From contig NZ_JOFZ01000003.1 in the NCBI RefSeq assembly GCF_000721265.1, positions 186,001 to 250,000 on the forward strand: DNA of 64,000 nucleotides, read 5' to 3'. The first letter of the stretch is position 1. Each line of letters starts with the position of its first letter. Source of the DNA: Streptomyces sp. NRRL F-5126. GTDB lineage: Bacteria > Actinomycetota > Actinomycetes > Streptomycetales > Streptomycetaceae. The position numbers and the translations under genes were made by a program. The notes below the pieces were generated by a model. That model was not told where the DNA came from, made no database searches, and saw only the letters and a program-made list of their open reading frames with translations. Below, one piece after another: positions 52,405-60,415 of the stretch.

Positions 52405-53259
52405 ATGCCCCTCTCACCTGCGCCGACCGGCGTCCTCGTCCCTGCCCGCTCCTTCGCCGACGTCTACCGCCGGCTTGCCGATGTGTTCCCCACCCTCCGG
52501 GTCGACGTGCGGGACTGCGGGGAGGGGCCACGTACGGGGGACGGCTGGCTGACCGCCGAGGAGCTGGTGCGTGGCGGCCCCGCGTTCGAGGCGTTCCTCG
52601 GCCGCGACGAGGAGCAGATCGCGCGCGACTGGGGACGCGCGGCGCGGCCCGACGTCATCGCGAGCATGGCGCTGCACCGCTACGCGTGGCCGGCCTGCCT
52701 GCTGTTCACGCTGCCCTGGTTCCTCGCCCGCAGGGTCCCGAGGATCCCCGTCGGCGCGCTCTCCTTCCCGCGCGGGCTCGGCCGGATGTCCGTGGGCCTC
52801 GGCGAGTTCGCCTGCCTCCCCGACGACCCGGCGGCCGCCTCGCCCGGCGCCCGCGTGGTCGCGGACGAGGAGGCGCTGCGCGCCGAGGTGCGCGCGGCGG
52901 TCGCCGAGCACCTCGCTCCCGTCCTGGGCACGTTCGGGCCGCGGATGCGGCGGCGCGGGCGCGCCCTGTGGGGCATGGCGACGGACGAGATCGTCGAGGG
53001 GCTGTGGTACGTCGGCCACCTGCTGGGCGAGGAGGAGCGCGCCGTGGACGAGCTGAGGCTGCTGCTGCCCGAGCCGGTCGCGCCGTACGCCGGGTCCGCC
53101 GCGTTCCGCGAGCTCACCGTGCGGGACGGGCAGAGTGTGCCGACCCGTGATCGGGTGACGTGCTGCCTGTTCTACACTCTGCGTCCTGACAGCACGTGTG
53201 CCACCTGTCCACGTACGTGTGACAGCGAACGCGCGCGCAAGCTGAGTGACGCCGGCTGA
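52405..53259 (+). CDS. FhuF-like siderophore-iron reductase
   Basis: 284 residues from ATG 52405 (GTG 52393 is an in-frame alternative). The C-terminal 2Fe-2S signature is CC-x10-CxxC-x3-C: Cys253, 254, 265, 268 and 272 in VTCCLFYTLRPDSTCATCP. The preceding region resembles the FhuF iron-transporter family (MALHRYAWPACLLFTLPWFLARRVPRIP). It likely releases Fe from imported ferric siderophores by reduction. Iron box upstream supports the call. It is not near siderophore biosynthesis genes in the window. Confidence 0.85.
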   Translation: MPLSPAPTGVLVPARSFADVYRRLADVFPTLRVDVRDCGEGPRTGDGWLTAEELVRGGPAFEAFLGRDEEQIARDWGRAARPDVIASMALHRYAWPACLLFTLPWFLARRVPRIPVGALSFPRGLGRMSVGLGEFACLPDDPAAASPGARVVADEEALRAEVRAAVAEHLAPVLGTFGPRMRRRGRALWGMATDEIVEGLWYVGHLLGEEERAVDELRLLLPEPVAPYAGSAAFRELTVRDGQSVPTRDRVTCCLFYTLRPDSTCATCPRTCDSERARKLSDAG

Positions 53260-53501
53260 CGGAACCTCCACGGGGCTCCCCACGGAACTGACGGTGCGTC
53301 ACCCGGCGTCCCTCACCACCCCGAAGAGTGATATTAATCGAACATGACAGCCGGTCACCGAACGGCAGTGCTCACTGAACACGCCTTTATGCGTATTGTG
53401 ACGCCTCGTTGGCGTGCAGTTGTCCCGAAAGCACCTGAGGGACACCACGCTTGCGCCACTATGGCGCCCGTCTCTTCCTCCTGCGATGCAAGGACCACCG
53501 C

Positions 53502-54572
53502 ATGCGACTGACCGACATATCGCTGAACTGGCTGCTCCCCGGCGGCGTGCTGCTCGTCGGGGTCCTGGTGGCGGTGGCCCTCATGACGCGCAAGCGCACC
53601 GGCAAGGCCACGACGGAGGACTCCTGGGAGCGCAGCGAGGAGCGCCGCAGGCGCAAGGAGACGGTCTACGGCATCGCCTCGTACGCGCTGCTCTTCTGCT
53701 GTGCCGCGGTGGCGGCGGCGCTGTCCTTCCACGGCCTGGTGGGCTTCGGCCAGGAGAACCTGAACCTGTCGGGCGGCTGGGAGTACCTGGTGCCCTTCGG
53801 GCTCGACGGCGCGGCGATGTTCTGCTCCGTCCTCGCCGTGCGCGAAGCCAGCCACGGGGACGCGGCCCTCGGCTCGCGCCTGCTGGTGTGGCTGTTCGCC
53901 GGGGCGGCAGCCTGGTTCAACTGGGTGCACGCGCCGCGCGGCATGGGCCACGCGGGCGCGCCGCAGTTCTTCTCCGGGATGTCGCTCTCCGCTGCGATCC
54001 TCTTCGACCGCGCGCTGAAGCAGACGCGCCGCGCGGCGCTGCGGGAGCAGGGCCTCGTACCGCGTCCGCTGCCGCAGATCCGCATCGTGCGGTGGCTGCG
54101 CGCACCCCGGGAGACATTCGGCGCCTGGTCGCTGATGCTCCTGGAGGGCGTCCGCACGCTGGACGAGGCGGTCGAGGAGGTCCGCGAGGACAAGCGGCAG
54201 AAGGAGCAGACGAAGTACCACAGGCGCGAGCAGGGCAAGTTGGACCGGGCGCAGATCAAGGCGCTCAACCGGCAGCACCGTTCGTGGCCGAGGGGCGGTG
54301 GCGGCGGCCGCCAGGTCCCGGCGCTCGGCGCGCCCGGCGGAACACAGCAGAACGCCGTCGCGTCGACCGCGGAGCCCGCGCTGGCCACGCTGCACGAGCA
54401 GGAACCGGCGCCGCAGGGGCGGCCCCCGCTCGAGCCCGTCAAGAACGCGGCCGAGGCCCAGGCAGTTGCCCCGAGGACGGTGGACCTCACCGCGGAGGAC
54501 GACACCCAGGCGCTGCCGCGTCTGGATTCGCTGGAGCGCAAACTGGCCGATCTGGAACAGCAGTTCGGCTGA
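53502..54572 (+). CDS. DUF2637 membrane protein (SpdB-like)
   Basis: 356 residues from ATG 53502, AAGGA upstream. One helix near the N-terminus (WLLPGGVLLVGVLVAVALM), then three to four helices in the DUF2637 region (YGIASYALLFCCAAVAAALSFHGLVGFG, YLVPFGLDGAAMFCSVLAVREAS, LLVWLFAGAAAWFNWVHAPRG). The C-terminal half is hydrophilic with acidic, Pro-rich stretches and an Ala/Glu/Leu coiled-coil end (LDSLERKLADLEQQFG). Related spread proteins are found on actinomycete mobile elements, but chromosomal members are common. The 242-bp leader is AT-richer than the surroundings and probably holds its promoter. Confidence 0.75.
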   Translation: MRLTDISLNWLLPGGVLLVGVLVAVALMTRKRTGKATTEDSWERSEERRRRKETVYGIASYALLFCCAAVAAALSFHGLVGFGQENLNLSGGWEYLVPFGLDGAAMFCSVLAVREASHGDAALGSRLLVWLFAGAAAWFNWVHAPRGMGHAGAPQFFSGMSLSAAILFDRALKQTRRAALREQGLVPRPLPQIRIVRWLRAPRETFGAWSLMLLEGVRTLDEAVEEVREDKRQKEQTKYHRREQGKLDRAQIKALNRQHRSWPRGGGGGRQVPALGAPGGTQQNAVASTAEPALATLHEQEPAPQGRPPLEPVKNAAEAQAVAPRTVDLTAEDDTQALPRLDSLERKLADLEQQFG

Positions 54573-54581
54573 CGAAGCAAG

Positions 54582-54633
54582 ACGGCGATGGGCCGGTGCG
54601 ACGCCCTGGGGCTTCGCACCGGCCCATCGCCGT
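54582..54633 (+). terminator. Strong terminator after the DUF2637 gene
   Basis: Arms of 20 bp (54582-54601 and 54614-54633) pair perfectly around a 12-nt loop, followed by TTT. It starts 10 nt after the stop codon. Confidence 0.85.
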
Positions 54634-54739
54634 TTCCGCGTGAGCACATCCGGGAACCCGATCGGGCGCTTCGACGGACAGTAGGTGACCACTGCCCGAT
54701 TCTGCGAGGGAAGTCCATGAGATCTGACAGAGGCGACAA

Positions 54740-55384
54740 GTGACCGCCTCCCCGGATGTCGATGTCCGTGATGCGTCGGGCTCGGATCGACCCGAGTCCG
54801 ACGCATCGGTGATCGAGAGATCCTGGGACGAGCCGGAAGCGTTCTCCGTCCTGTTCGACCGCTACGCCGAGGACATCCACCGGTACGCGGCAGGACGAGT
54901 CGGCGCGGAGGTCGCCGACGACCTGATGGCCGAGGTGTTCGTGGTCGCCTTCCAGCGGCGGCGGCGATACGACGTGTCCAGGCCCCAGGCGCGCCCGTGG
55001 CTGTACGGAATCGCCATCCGTCTCGTCCACGACCACCGGCGGACCGAGGCGCGCCACTGGCGGGCGCTGGCACGTGTCGCCGCGACCGTACCCGCCGGGG
55101 AAGCCGGCGAGGCCGACCCGGTGGCGGAGCAGGTCGCCGCCAGGGTCTGTGCGCAGAGCGCCCGCGGCCCGCTGGCGGCGGCTCTGGCGAAGTTGCCGGT
55201 CCGCTACCGGGACGTGGTGCTGGTCATCGCCTGGGGCGATCTCGACTACGCGGAGGCCGCCGAGGCGCTGGGCATACCGGTGGGCACCGTGCGCTCCCGG
55301 CTTCACCGGGCCCGCCGCCGGTTGCGCGACGCCCTGGGCGGGGCGAATCCCACCACGACAGCAGAAGAAACTGCAGAGCACTAG
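54740..55384 (+). CDS. ECF-type RNA polymerase sigma factor
   Basis: 214 residues from GTG 54740. Region 2: FSVLFDRYAEDIHRYAAGRVGAEVADDLMAEVFVVAFQRR and ARPWLYGIAIRLVHDHRR. Region 4: LAKLPVRYRDVVLVIAWGDLDYAEAAEALGIPVGTVRSRLHRARRRLRDALGG, with the HTH at about 175-195. It is followed 7 nt later by a CU044_5270 gene, a frequent pairing in Streptomyces. No conventional anti-sigma with a zinc-binding motif is present, so the partner protein may fill that role. Confidence 0.9.
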   Translation: MTASPDVDVRDASGSDRPESDASVIERSWDEPEAFSVLFDRYAEDIHRYAAGRVGAEVADDLMAEVFVVAFQRRRRYDVSRPQARPWLYGIAIRLVHDHRRTEARHWRALARVAATVPAGEAGEADPVAEQVAARVCAQSARGPLAAALAKLPVRYRDVVLVIAWGDLDYAEAAEALGIPVGTVRSRLHRARRRLRDALGGANPTTTAEETAEH

Positions 55385-55391
55385 GAGCCTG

Positions 55392-56360
55392 ATGATGGAC
55401 GACTTCGTCGCATTGCGCGAACTGGCTGCTGATACACGTCCGTTGACGGACGCCGCCCGCCGCGCCGCCCGGGATCGCCTGGACCGGGCCATGGCCGGCG
55501 AGGACGGCAGCGCAGTGGCGCCCGGGCTGCCCAGACGCCGGCTCATCCGCTTCGCGGTGGCCGCAACCGTCGCCGCCGGAGCCGGCGGCACCGCCGTGGT
55601 GGCATCGACTCGTGGCGGGAGCCCGCACGCCCGGCCCATCCACGCCGCCGACGTGGTAGAAGTGCTGCACCACGCCGCGAGCAGGAGCCGTGCGGACAGC
55701 AAGCGGCTGCCGATCCCGCGTGACGACCAGTACTTCTACATGAAGACCTTCACCGAGCACACGGCCGTCAAGGACGGGAAGAAGCAGACTTGGACCGACG
55801 AGAGCTGGATGTCGGTCGACGGCTCCAAGCCCTCACGGCGGGAGGAGTTCGGCAAGGTCCATATGGATCCTCCGCTCGGCAAGCACGAGGTGGCATCTCC
55901 GCCGACCCGCTACTCCGAGTTGAAGAAGTGGCCGACCGACCCCGACAAGCTCCTCACCTGGCTCGGCTACGGCCAGAAGGTCCTGCAGCCCGACAACGCG
56001 ACCCCGAAGATGGATTCCGGCTCGATCGCCTACTTCCAGGCCTGGTTGCTGCTGAAGGGACCACGCGTCCTGCCGCCAGGGTTGCAGGCCGCCACGTTCG
56101 AAGCACTCGCGAAGCTGCCCCGCATCCGCATCGGCCACGACACGGTGGACGTTCTCGGCCGGCACGGAATCAGCGTGTCCTACCCGGGCCGGAGCGCCAG
56201 TATCATTCTGGACTCCTCGACATACGGCTACCTGGGCGCGCGCGACGTCGGCATCCATCGGGTACGCGTCAACGGCCATTGGAAGTGGGAGCCTTACTAC
56301 ACCTCGATGACGGCCAGGGAAGCCCTCGGCGTGGTCGACCGGATCGGCCAGCGGCCCTAG
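55392..56360 (+). CDS. CU044_5270 family protein (sigma-factor partner)
   Basis: 322 residues from ATG 55392 with AGGAG upstream. A cytoplasmic N-terminal segment (MMDDFVALRELAADTRPLTDAARRAARDRL) is followed by one membrane helix (LIRFAVAATVAAGAGGTAVVAS) and an extracytoplasmic part containing DDQYFYMKTFTEHTAV and PGLQAATFEALAKLPRIRI. The arrangement suggests an envelope-anchored sensor for the upstream sigma factor, but the family's role is not established. Terminated by a 16-bp hairpin. Confidence 0.8.
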   Translation: MMDDFVALRELAADTRPLTDAARRAARDRLDRAMAGEDGSAVAPGLPRRRLIRFAVAATVAAGAGGTAVVASTRGGSPHARPIHAADVVEVLHHAASRSRADSKRLPIPRDDQYFYMKTFTEHTAVKDGKKQTWTDESWMSVDGSKPSRREEFGKVHMDPPLGKHEVASPPTRYSELKKWPTDPDKLLTWLGYGQKVLQPDNATPKMDSGSIAYFQAWLLLKGPRVLPPGLQAATFEALAKLPRIRIGHDTVDVLGRHGISVSYPGRSASIILDSSTYGYLGARDVGIHRVRVNGHWKWEPYYTSMTAREALGVVDRIGQRP

Positions 56361-56385
56361 ACCCATCTCCCGCGGGGGAACAGGC

Positions 56386-56423
56386 AGGCGCCGCGGAACC
56401 CGCACAAGGGTTCCGCGGCGCCT
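56386..56423. terminator. Bidirectional terminator
   Basis: Perfect 16-bp stem (56386-56401 with 56408-56423) around GCACAA, between convergent genes. Confidence 0.8.
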
Positions 56424-56445
56424 CGCTGTCAGGGCGGCCGGGCCG

Positions 56446-58692
56446 TCACGGTCCCGAGGTGAGGTACTGCGTCATGGTGCCGTTGGTGACCTGGCCACCC
56501 GAGTCGTTGATGATGTGCCGGATGGTTCCGTCGCCCCCGAGTGACACGGTGACCATGTCGTGGAAGGACGATCCGCTGCTCGGCACTTCGATGGCGTGGT
56601 CGGCCACCACCGACGGGTTGGTGCTCATGAAGCAGTACACGCCGAGCCCCCACGCCTGGTGGGAGGTCACCGAGTCGGCCACCTTGTAGGAGGCGTAGCC
56701 GTTGATGCCGCCGCCGGGGGTCCAGTCGGCGTTGCTGGGCACGTCGTAGGGCATCTCGGACTGGTAGAAGTAGGTGCGTCCGCCATTGCCGTTCCACACC
56801 ACCTGGTACTTCTGGTAGTGCTCGACGGCCAGCCCGTACATGGTGACGTCGTCGCCGTTGACCACCAGGCCGTTGGCCGCCGTGTTGGTGTTCCAGCCGA
56901 CGGTGCCGCCGTTGCCGTGGTCCGCGCGCCAGATCCACAGGTCGCTGCCGATGGTGTTGTCGCTGTTGACCACCAGTGAACGGGTGGCTTTCCCGGCCAC
57001 GTCGCCGCCGACCCGGAAGAACACGTCCTGGAGGGTCGTCGGGTCGGTGGCGTGGTCGGCGGAGGAGCCGGACGGGCCGATCCGCACCAGTGCGTCGCTG
57101 TTGGTGGTGCCCGCGCTGACGATGAGCCCGGCGATGTCGATGCCGCCCACGTCGGCGGTGGTGATCGCGGTGACGCCGTTGTCGGGCATCAGCGTGGCGA
57201 GGCCGAGGCCGAGCACCACCGTGTCCGGGCGGGTGATGTCGAGCGGGGCGTCCAGGTGGTAGATGCCCGGCGTGAACAGCAGGTTCTTGCCCGCGGCGAG
57301 CGCCGCGTTGATGGTGGTGGCGGTGTCGCCCGCCTTGACCACGTAGAACTTGGTGATCGGGATCGAGGTGCCCGGGGTGCTGCCGCCGGTCCAGTCGGGG
57401 CCTGTGGCATTGGTGCGCAGGGAGGGGACCATGACGTTGTACAGGCCGGTGGAGTCCGTGTAGAGGTAGGGCTTCTCCTTCACCGTGGGCGAGTGGTCCA
57501 CGGTGGTGTAGGTCGGGAAGGACTGCCCGGGGGCGCCGTTGTCGCCGACGAAGACCATGTTCCAGTTGGAGCCGGCCCAACTGCCCATGGACGTGTCCTG
57601 GGTCAGGAACTGCTGCTGGGTGCCGGAGTTGATCTGGCCGGAGACCCGCGAGTCACCGATGAAGCCGCCCGAGGACCAGTTGCTCGTGCTGTTCCCCGAT
57701 GAGACGTCGTCAAGCACCATGTTGCCGTGGACGTCGACCCTGCGGAAGGGGTCGGCCTGCGAGACGGCGTACTCCAGCCGGCCGGAGCTGGGCGTGTCGG
57801 ACAGGTTCTCGACGTCGCGCCAGAAGTTCTGGGTGGCATTGCCGCCGGACCATCCGGCGTTGACGTGGATGCCGGCACCGGTCAGCGAGACGTCGTCCGG
57901 GTTGGCGCCGAGGCCCGCCACCTGGGTGTAGAAACCCACCGGGACATCCACGTCGTAGCTGCCCGGCTTGAACAGCAGTGCGTAGCGGTTCCCGCCGAAC
58001 TGGTCGGACTCCTGGGAGTCGTACACGGAGTCGATCGCCGACTGGATCGACGAGGAGGACATCGACGGGTCGAAGACCTTGACGTTGGGCCCGAGGTCGG
58101 GGTTGTCCGGATTGCTCGGCGGTGTGGTGCCACCGCCTCCGGTCGCATTCAGCGAGAACGACTGCGCCGACGTGCCGTTGCAGGTGTACTGCTGGAGCTG
58201 CACTGCGTCCGCCGTCGAGGCGCCGGGCACGTCGAGGCACTTGCCGCTGTTGTGGTTGACGAAGTGGTACGCGCCGCTGCTCTCCTGGACCGGCTGCCAC
58301 TCCTGGCTGCTCCAGCCGCCGTTGGACCACAGATGGATCTTCGCGCCGTCGGCGGTGGAGGGGCCGTCCACATCGACGGCGGGCTGGGAGCCGTTCTGGT
58401 TGACGATCGTGTAGTACCCGGAGTCGGCCGCGGGGTGCAGTTGCCACTCCTGGGCACTGGTGCCGTTGCAGGTGTACTGCTGGACGGCGGTGCCGTTCGC
58501 GGTGGCGGCGGCCGCGGCATCGACACACTTGCCGCTGTTCGCGGCCACCAGGGTGTACCAGGTGGAGGGCGACACGGCCGCGTGCGCGCTGGGGGCGCCC
58601 ATGGTCGAGAGCGCCGCTGCCAGCAGCGCCGCGACCGTGCCGGGGCCGACCACGCGACGCGCCGTCCGGCGCAGTCTCGGGAAACGTCTCAT
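56446..58692 (-). CDS. Secreted ricin-type/GH55-like beta-helix protein (putative beta-1,3-glucanase)
   Basis: 748 residues from ATG 58692. Signal peptide with twin Arg-rich start (MRRFPRLRRTARRVV) ends at ...PSAHA-AVSP. Residues about 40-175 form a ricin-B-type lectin domain with QxW-like repeats (NSGKCVDAAAAATANGTAVQQYTC). After a GGGGTTPP linker, a long right-handed beta-helix resembles GH55 exo-beta-1,3-glucanases (VFDPSMSSSSIQSAIDSVY, YALLFKPGSYDVDV, and SEMPYDVPSN, where a catalytic Glu is expected). Some databases misname such proteins adenylyl cyclases. It likely degrades laminarin or fungal wall glucan. Confidence 0.75.
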   Translation of the reverse strand: MRRFPRLRRTARRVVGPGTVAALLAAALSTMGAPSAHAAVSPSTWYTLVAANSGKCVDAAAAATANGTAVQQYTCNGTSAQEWQLHPAADSGYYTIVNQNGSQPAVDVDGPSTADGAKIHLWSNGGWSSQEWQPVQESSGAYHFVNHNSGKCLDVPGASTADAVQLQQYTCNGTSAQSFSLNATGGGGTTPPSNPDNPDLGPNVKVFDPSMSSSSIQSAIDSVYDSQESDQFGGNRYALLFKPGSYDVDVPVGFYTQVAGLGANPDDVSLTGAGIHVNAGWSGGNATQNFWRDVENLSDTPSSGRLEYAVSQADPFRRVDVHGNMVLDDVSSGNSTSNWSSGGFIGDSRVSGQINSGTQQQFLTQDTSMGSWAGSNWNMVFVGDNGAPGQSFPTYTTVDHSPTVKEKPYLYTDSTGLYNVMVPSLRTNATGPDWTGGSTPGTSIPITKFYVVKAGDTATTINAALAAGKNLLFTPGIYHLDAPLDITRPDTVVLGLGLATLMPDNGVTAITTADVGGIDIAGLIVSAGTTNSDALVRIGPSGSSADHATDPTTLQDVFFRVGGDVAGKATRSLVVNSDNTIGSDLWIWRADHGNGGTVGWNTNTAANGLVVNGDDVTMYGLAVEHYQKYQVVWNGNGGRTYFYQSEMPYDVPSNADWTPGGGINGYASYKVADSVTSHQAWGLGVYCFMSTNPSVVADHAIEVPSSGSSFHDMVTVSLGGDGTIRHIINDSGGQVTNGTMTQYLTSGP

Positions 58693-58882
58693 GGGGGGCT
58701 TTCCCTTCGAAGGGAACATGACTCTGCAGCAGCCGATTTCAAGAACTGGCCGGTTCGAACGCCCGGCCTCTCGGCGATGCGTGACTTCTTGAAGGAAGCA
58801 GAGCAGTTGAGGTCGTGTCAAGGCTTCTGCCAGGGGCCGCACAGCAGCCGGATGGAGCCGGATCGACCGCAGCCGCCTCTTC

Positions 58883-58901
58883 GTTAGTAAACTTTCCTTA
58901 C
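58883..58901. promoter_or_regulatory. Quasi-palindrome between the two secreted hydrolase genes
   Basis: GTTAGTAAACTTTCCTTAC differs from its reverse complement only at the central base and two pairs. It lies in the 297-bp divergent region and may control both genes (sugar-responsive repressor). A TTGACG at 58909-58914 follows it. Confidence 0.45.
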
Positions 58902-58989
58902 CCATATCTTGACGTCATGTCATGAACGGACTCAGACTCCGGCTGTTCGGCTGAGACACCCCACACTGTCGGCCCCCTCGGAGTCGTTC

Positions 58990-60339
58990 ATGAGAATCAG
59001 AGACGGTATCGCCGCGATCGCGGCCCTCGGCACAGCCGCCGGCGGCTTCCTCCTCGGCGGTGCCGCAAGCGCCGAGGCGGCGAGCCCGGCCCTTCCCGCC
59101 CACTTCGCCGCCCCCTATCTGCAGATCGACGGCAGCACCGCCAACGACATGGCCGCCGACAGGAACGCCACCGGCCTGAGCCACTACACCCTGGCGTTCC
59201 TCATCCCGCGCTCCGGCTGTACCCCCTACTGGGAGGCCAGTGGTGACGGGATCGGCGCCTACACCTCCCAGATCAACGCGCTCAAGGCCGCGGGCGGCGA
59301 CGTGATCATCTCCTCGGGCGGCGCCGAGGGCGGCGAACTCGCCGAGACGTGCACCTCGGTCTCCTCGCTGACCGCCGCCTATGCCGACATCGTCAACACC
59401 TACGGGGTCACCCGCCTCGACTTCGACATCGAGGGCGGCACACTGGACGACACCGCGGCCAACCAGCGCCGCAACCAGGCCCTGGCCGCGCTCCAGCGGC
59501 AGGACCCCTCCGTCCAGGTCTCCTACACCCTCGCCGTCAACCCCGACGGGCTGCCCGGCAAGCAGTACGACCTGCTGACCGACGCCAAGAACAAGGGCGT
59601 CGACGTGAGTGCCGTCAACATCATGACCATGGACTTCGGCGACGGCCAGAACGCACTCGACGACGCCCTGTCCGCCGCTCGCGGCACCGCGAGCCAGCTC
59701 GCCGGCCTGTACTCCGTCTCCACCTCGGCCGCCTACGGCCGCATCGGTATCACACCGATCGCCGGCCAGAACGACGACAACGAGTACTTCTCGCAGTCCG
59801 ACGCCCAGACCCTGGAGTCCTTCGCCGCCACCAACGGTGTGCAGTACCTGTCCTTCTGGGAGGTCGACCAGTACGACAAGCCCGCCGGGTACGCCTACTC
59901 CCGCATCTTCGGCAAGCTCGCCGGCGGTGGCGGCACCACGCCTCCTTCGGGCGGAGCCACCGGCCGGATCACCGGCTACGGCGGCAAGTGCGTGGACGTG
60001 GCAGGTGCGAGCGACGCGAACGGTGCGGCGGTGCAGCTGTACGACTGCAACGGGACCGGCGCGCAGTCGTGGACGGTCGCTTCGGACGGCACACTCCGGG
60101 CGCTGGGCAAGTGCATGGACGTGACGGCGGCAGGCACCGCCAACGGCGCGCAGGTGCAGCTCTACGACTGCAACGGCACGGACGCGCAGGTCTGGCGGCA
60201 CCAGTCCGACGGTGAGCTGGTCAATCCGGCGTCGGGCAAGTGCCTGGACGCCACGGGGCCCTCTTCCGCCAACGGCACCCGGCTGCAGATCTGGACCTGC
60301 TACGACAGCGCGAACCAGCAGTGGAACCTGCCTGGTTGA
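58990..60339 (+). CDS. Secreted GH18 family chitinase-like protein with C-terminal ricin-type lectin domain
   Basis: 449 residues. Signal peptide MRIRDGIAAIAALGTAAGGFLLGG ends near AEAA. The GH18 barrel runs to about 310 and holds the catalytic acids Asp144, Asp146 and Glu148 (LDFDIEGG), plus VNIMTMDFGDG. After GGGGTTPPSGG a ricin-B domain has three QxW repeats (GKCVDVAGASDANGAAVQLYDCNG..., ending QQWNLPG). It should hydrolyse chitin or a related glycan; some members with this motif are weak or binding-only. Divergent from the GH55-like gene. Confidence 0.88.
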   Translation: MRIRDGIAAIAALGTAAGGFLLGGAASAEAASPALPAHFAAPYLQIDGSTANDMAADRNATGLSHYTLAFLIPRSGCTPYWEASGDGIGAYTSQINALKAAGGDVIISSGGAEGGELAETCTSVSSLTAAYADIVNTYGVTRLDFDIEGGTLDDTAANQRRNQALAALQRQDPSVQVSYTLAVNPDGLPGKQYDLLTDAKNKGVDVSAVNIMTMDFGDGQNALDDALSAARGTASQLAGLYSVSTSAAYGRIGITPIAGQNDDNEYFSQSDAQTLESFAATNGVQYLSFWEVDQYDKPAGYAYSRIFGKLAGGGGTTPPSGGATGRITGYGGKCVDVAGASDANGAAVQLYDCNGTGAQSWTVASDGTLRALGKCMDVTAAGTANGAQVQLYDCNGTDAQVWRHQSDGELVNPASGKCLDATGPSSANGTRLQIWTCYDSANQQWNLPG

Positions 60340-60346
60340 GCCTGCG

Positions 60347-60376
60347 GGGGGCCGGCCGGCGTCACGGCCGGCCCCC
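60347..60376. terminator. Terminator between the chitinase and ThDP-enzyme genes
   Basis: GGGGGCCGGCC pairs with GGCCGGCCCCC (60347-60357 with 60366-60376) around an 8-nt loop, between convergent genes. Confidence 0.7.
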
Positions 60377-60415
60377 ACGGCGCGGCCCGCCCGGCGGCGG
60401 GTCGCACACGCACGC

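Noticed and set aside
53344..53511. A 55-codon open frame ahead of the DUF2637 gene, overlapping its start
   Set aside because: There is no ribosome site, third-position GC is low for this genome, and no family resemblance was seen. It is more likely promoter and leader DNA.
53502..54572. The DUF2637 gene as evidence of an integrated plasmid
   Set aside because: No replication, transfer, integrase or attachment site is seen around it, and chromosomal members of this family are common in Streptomyces.
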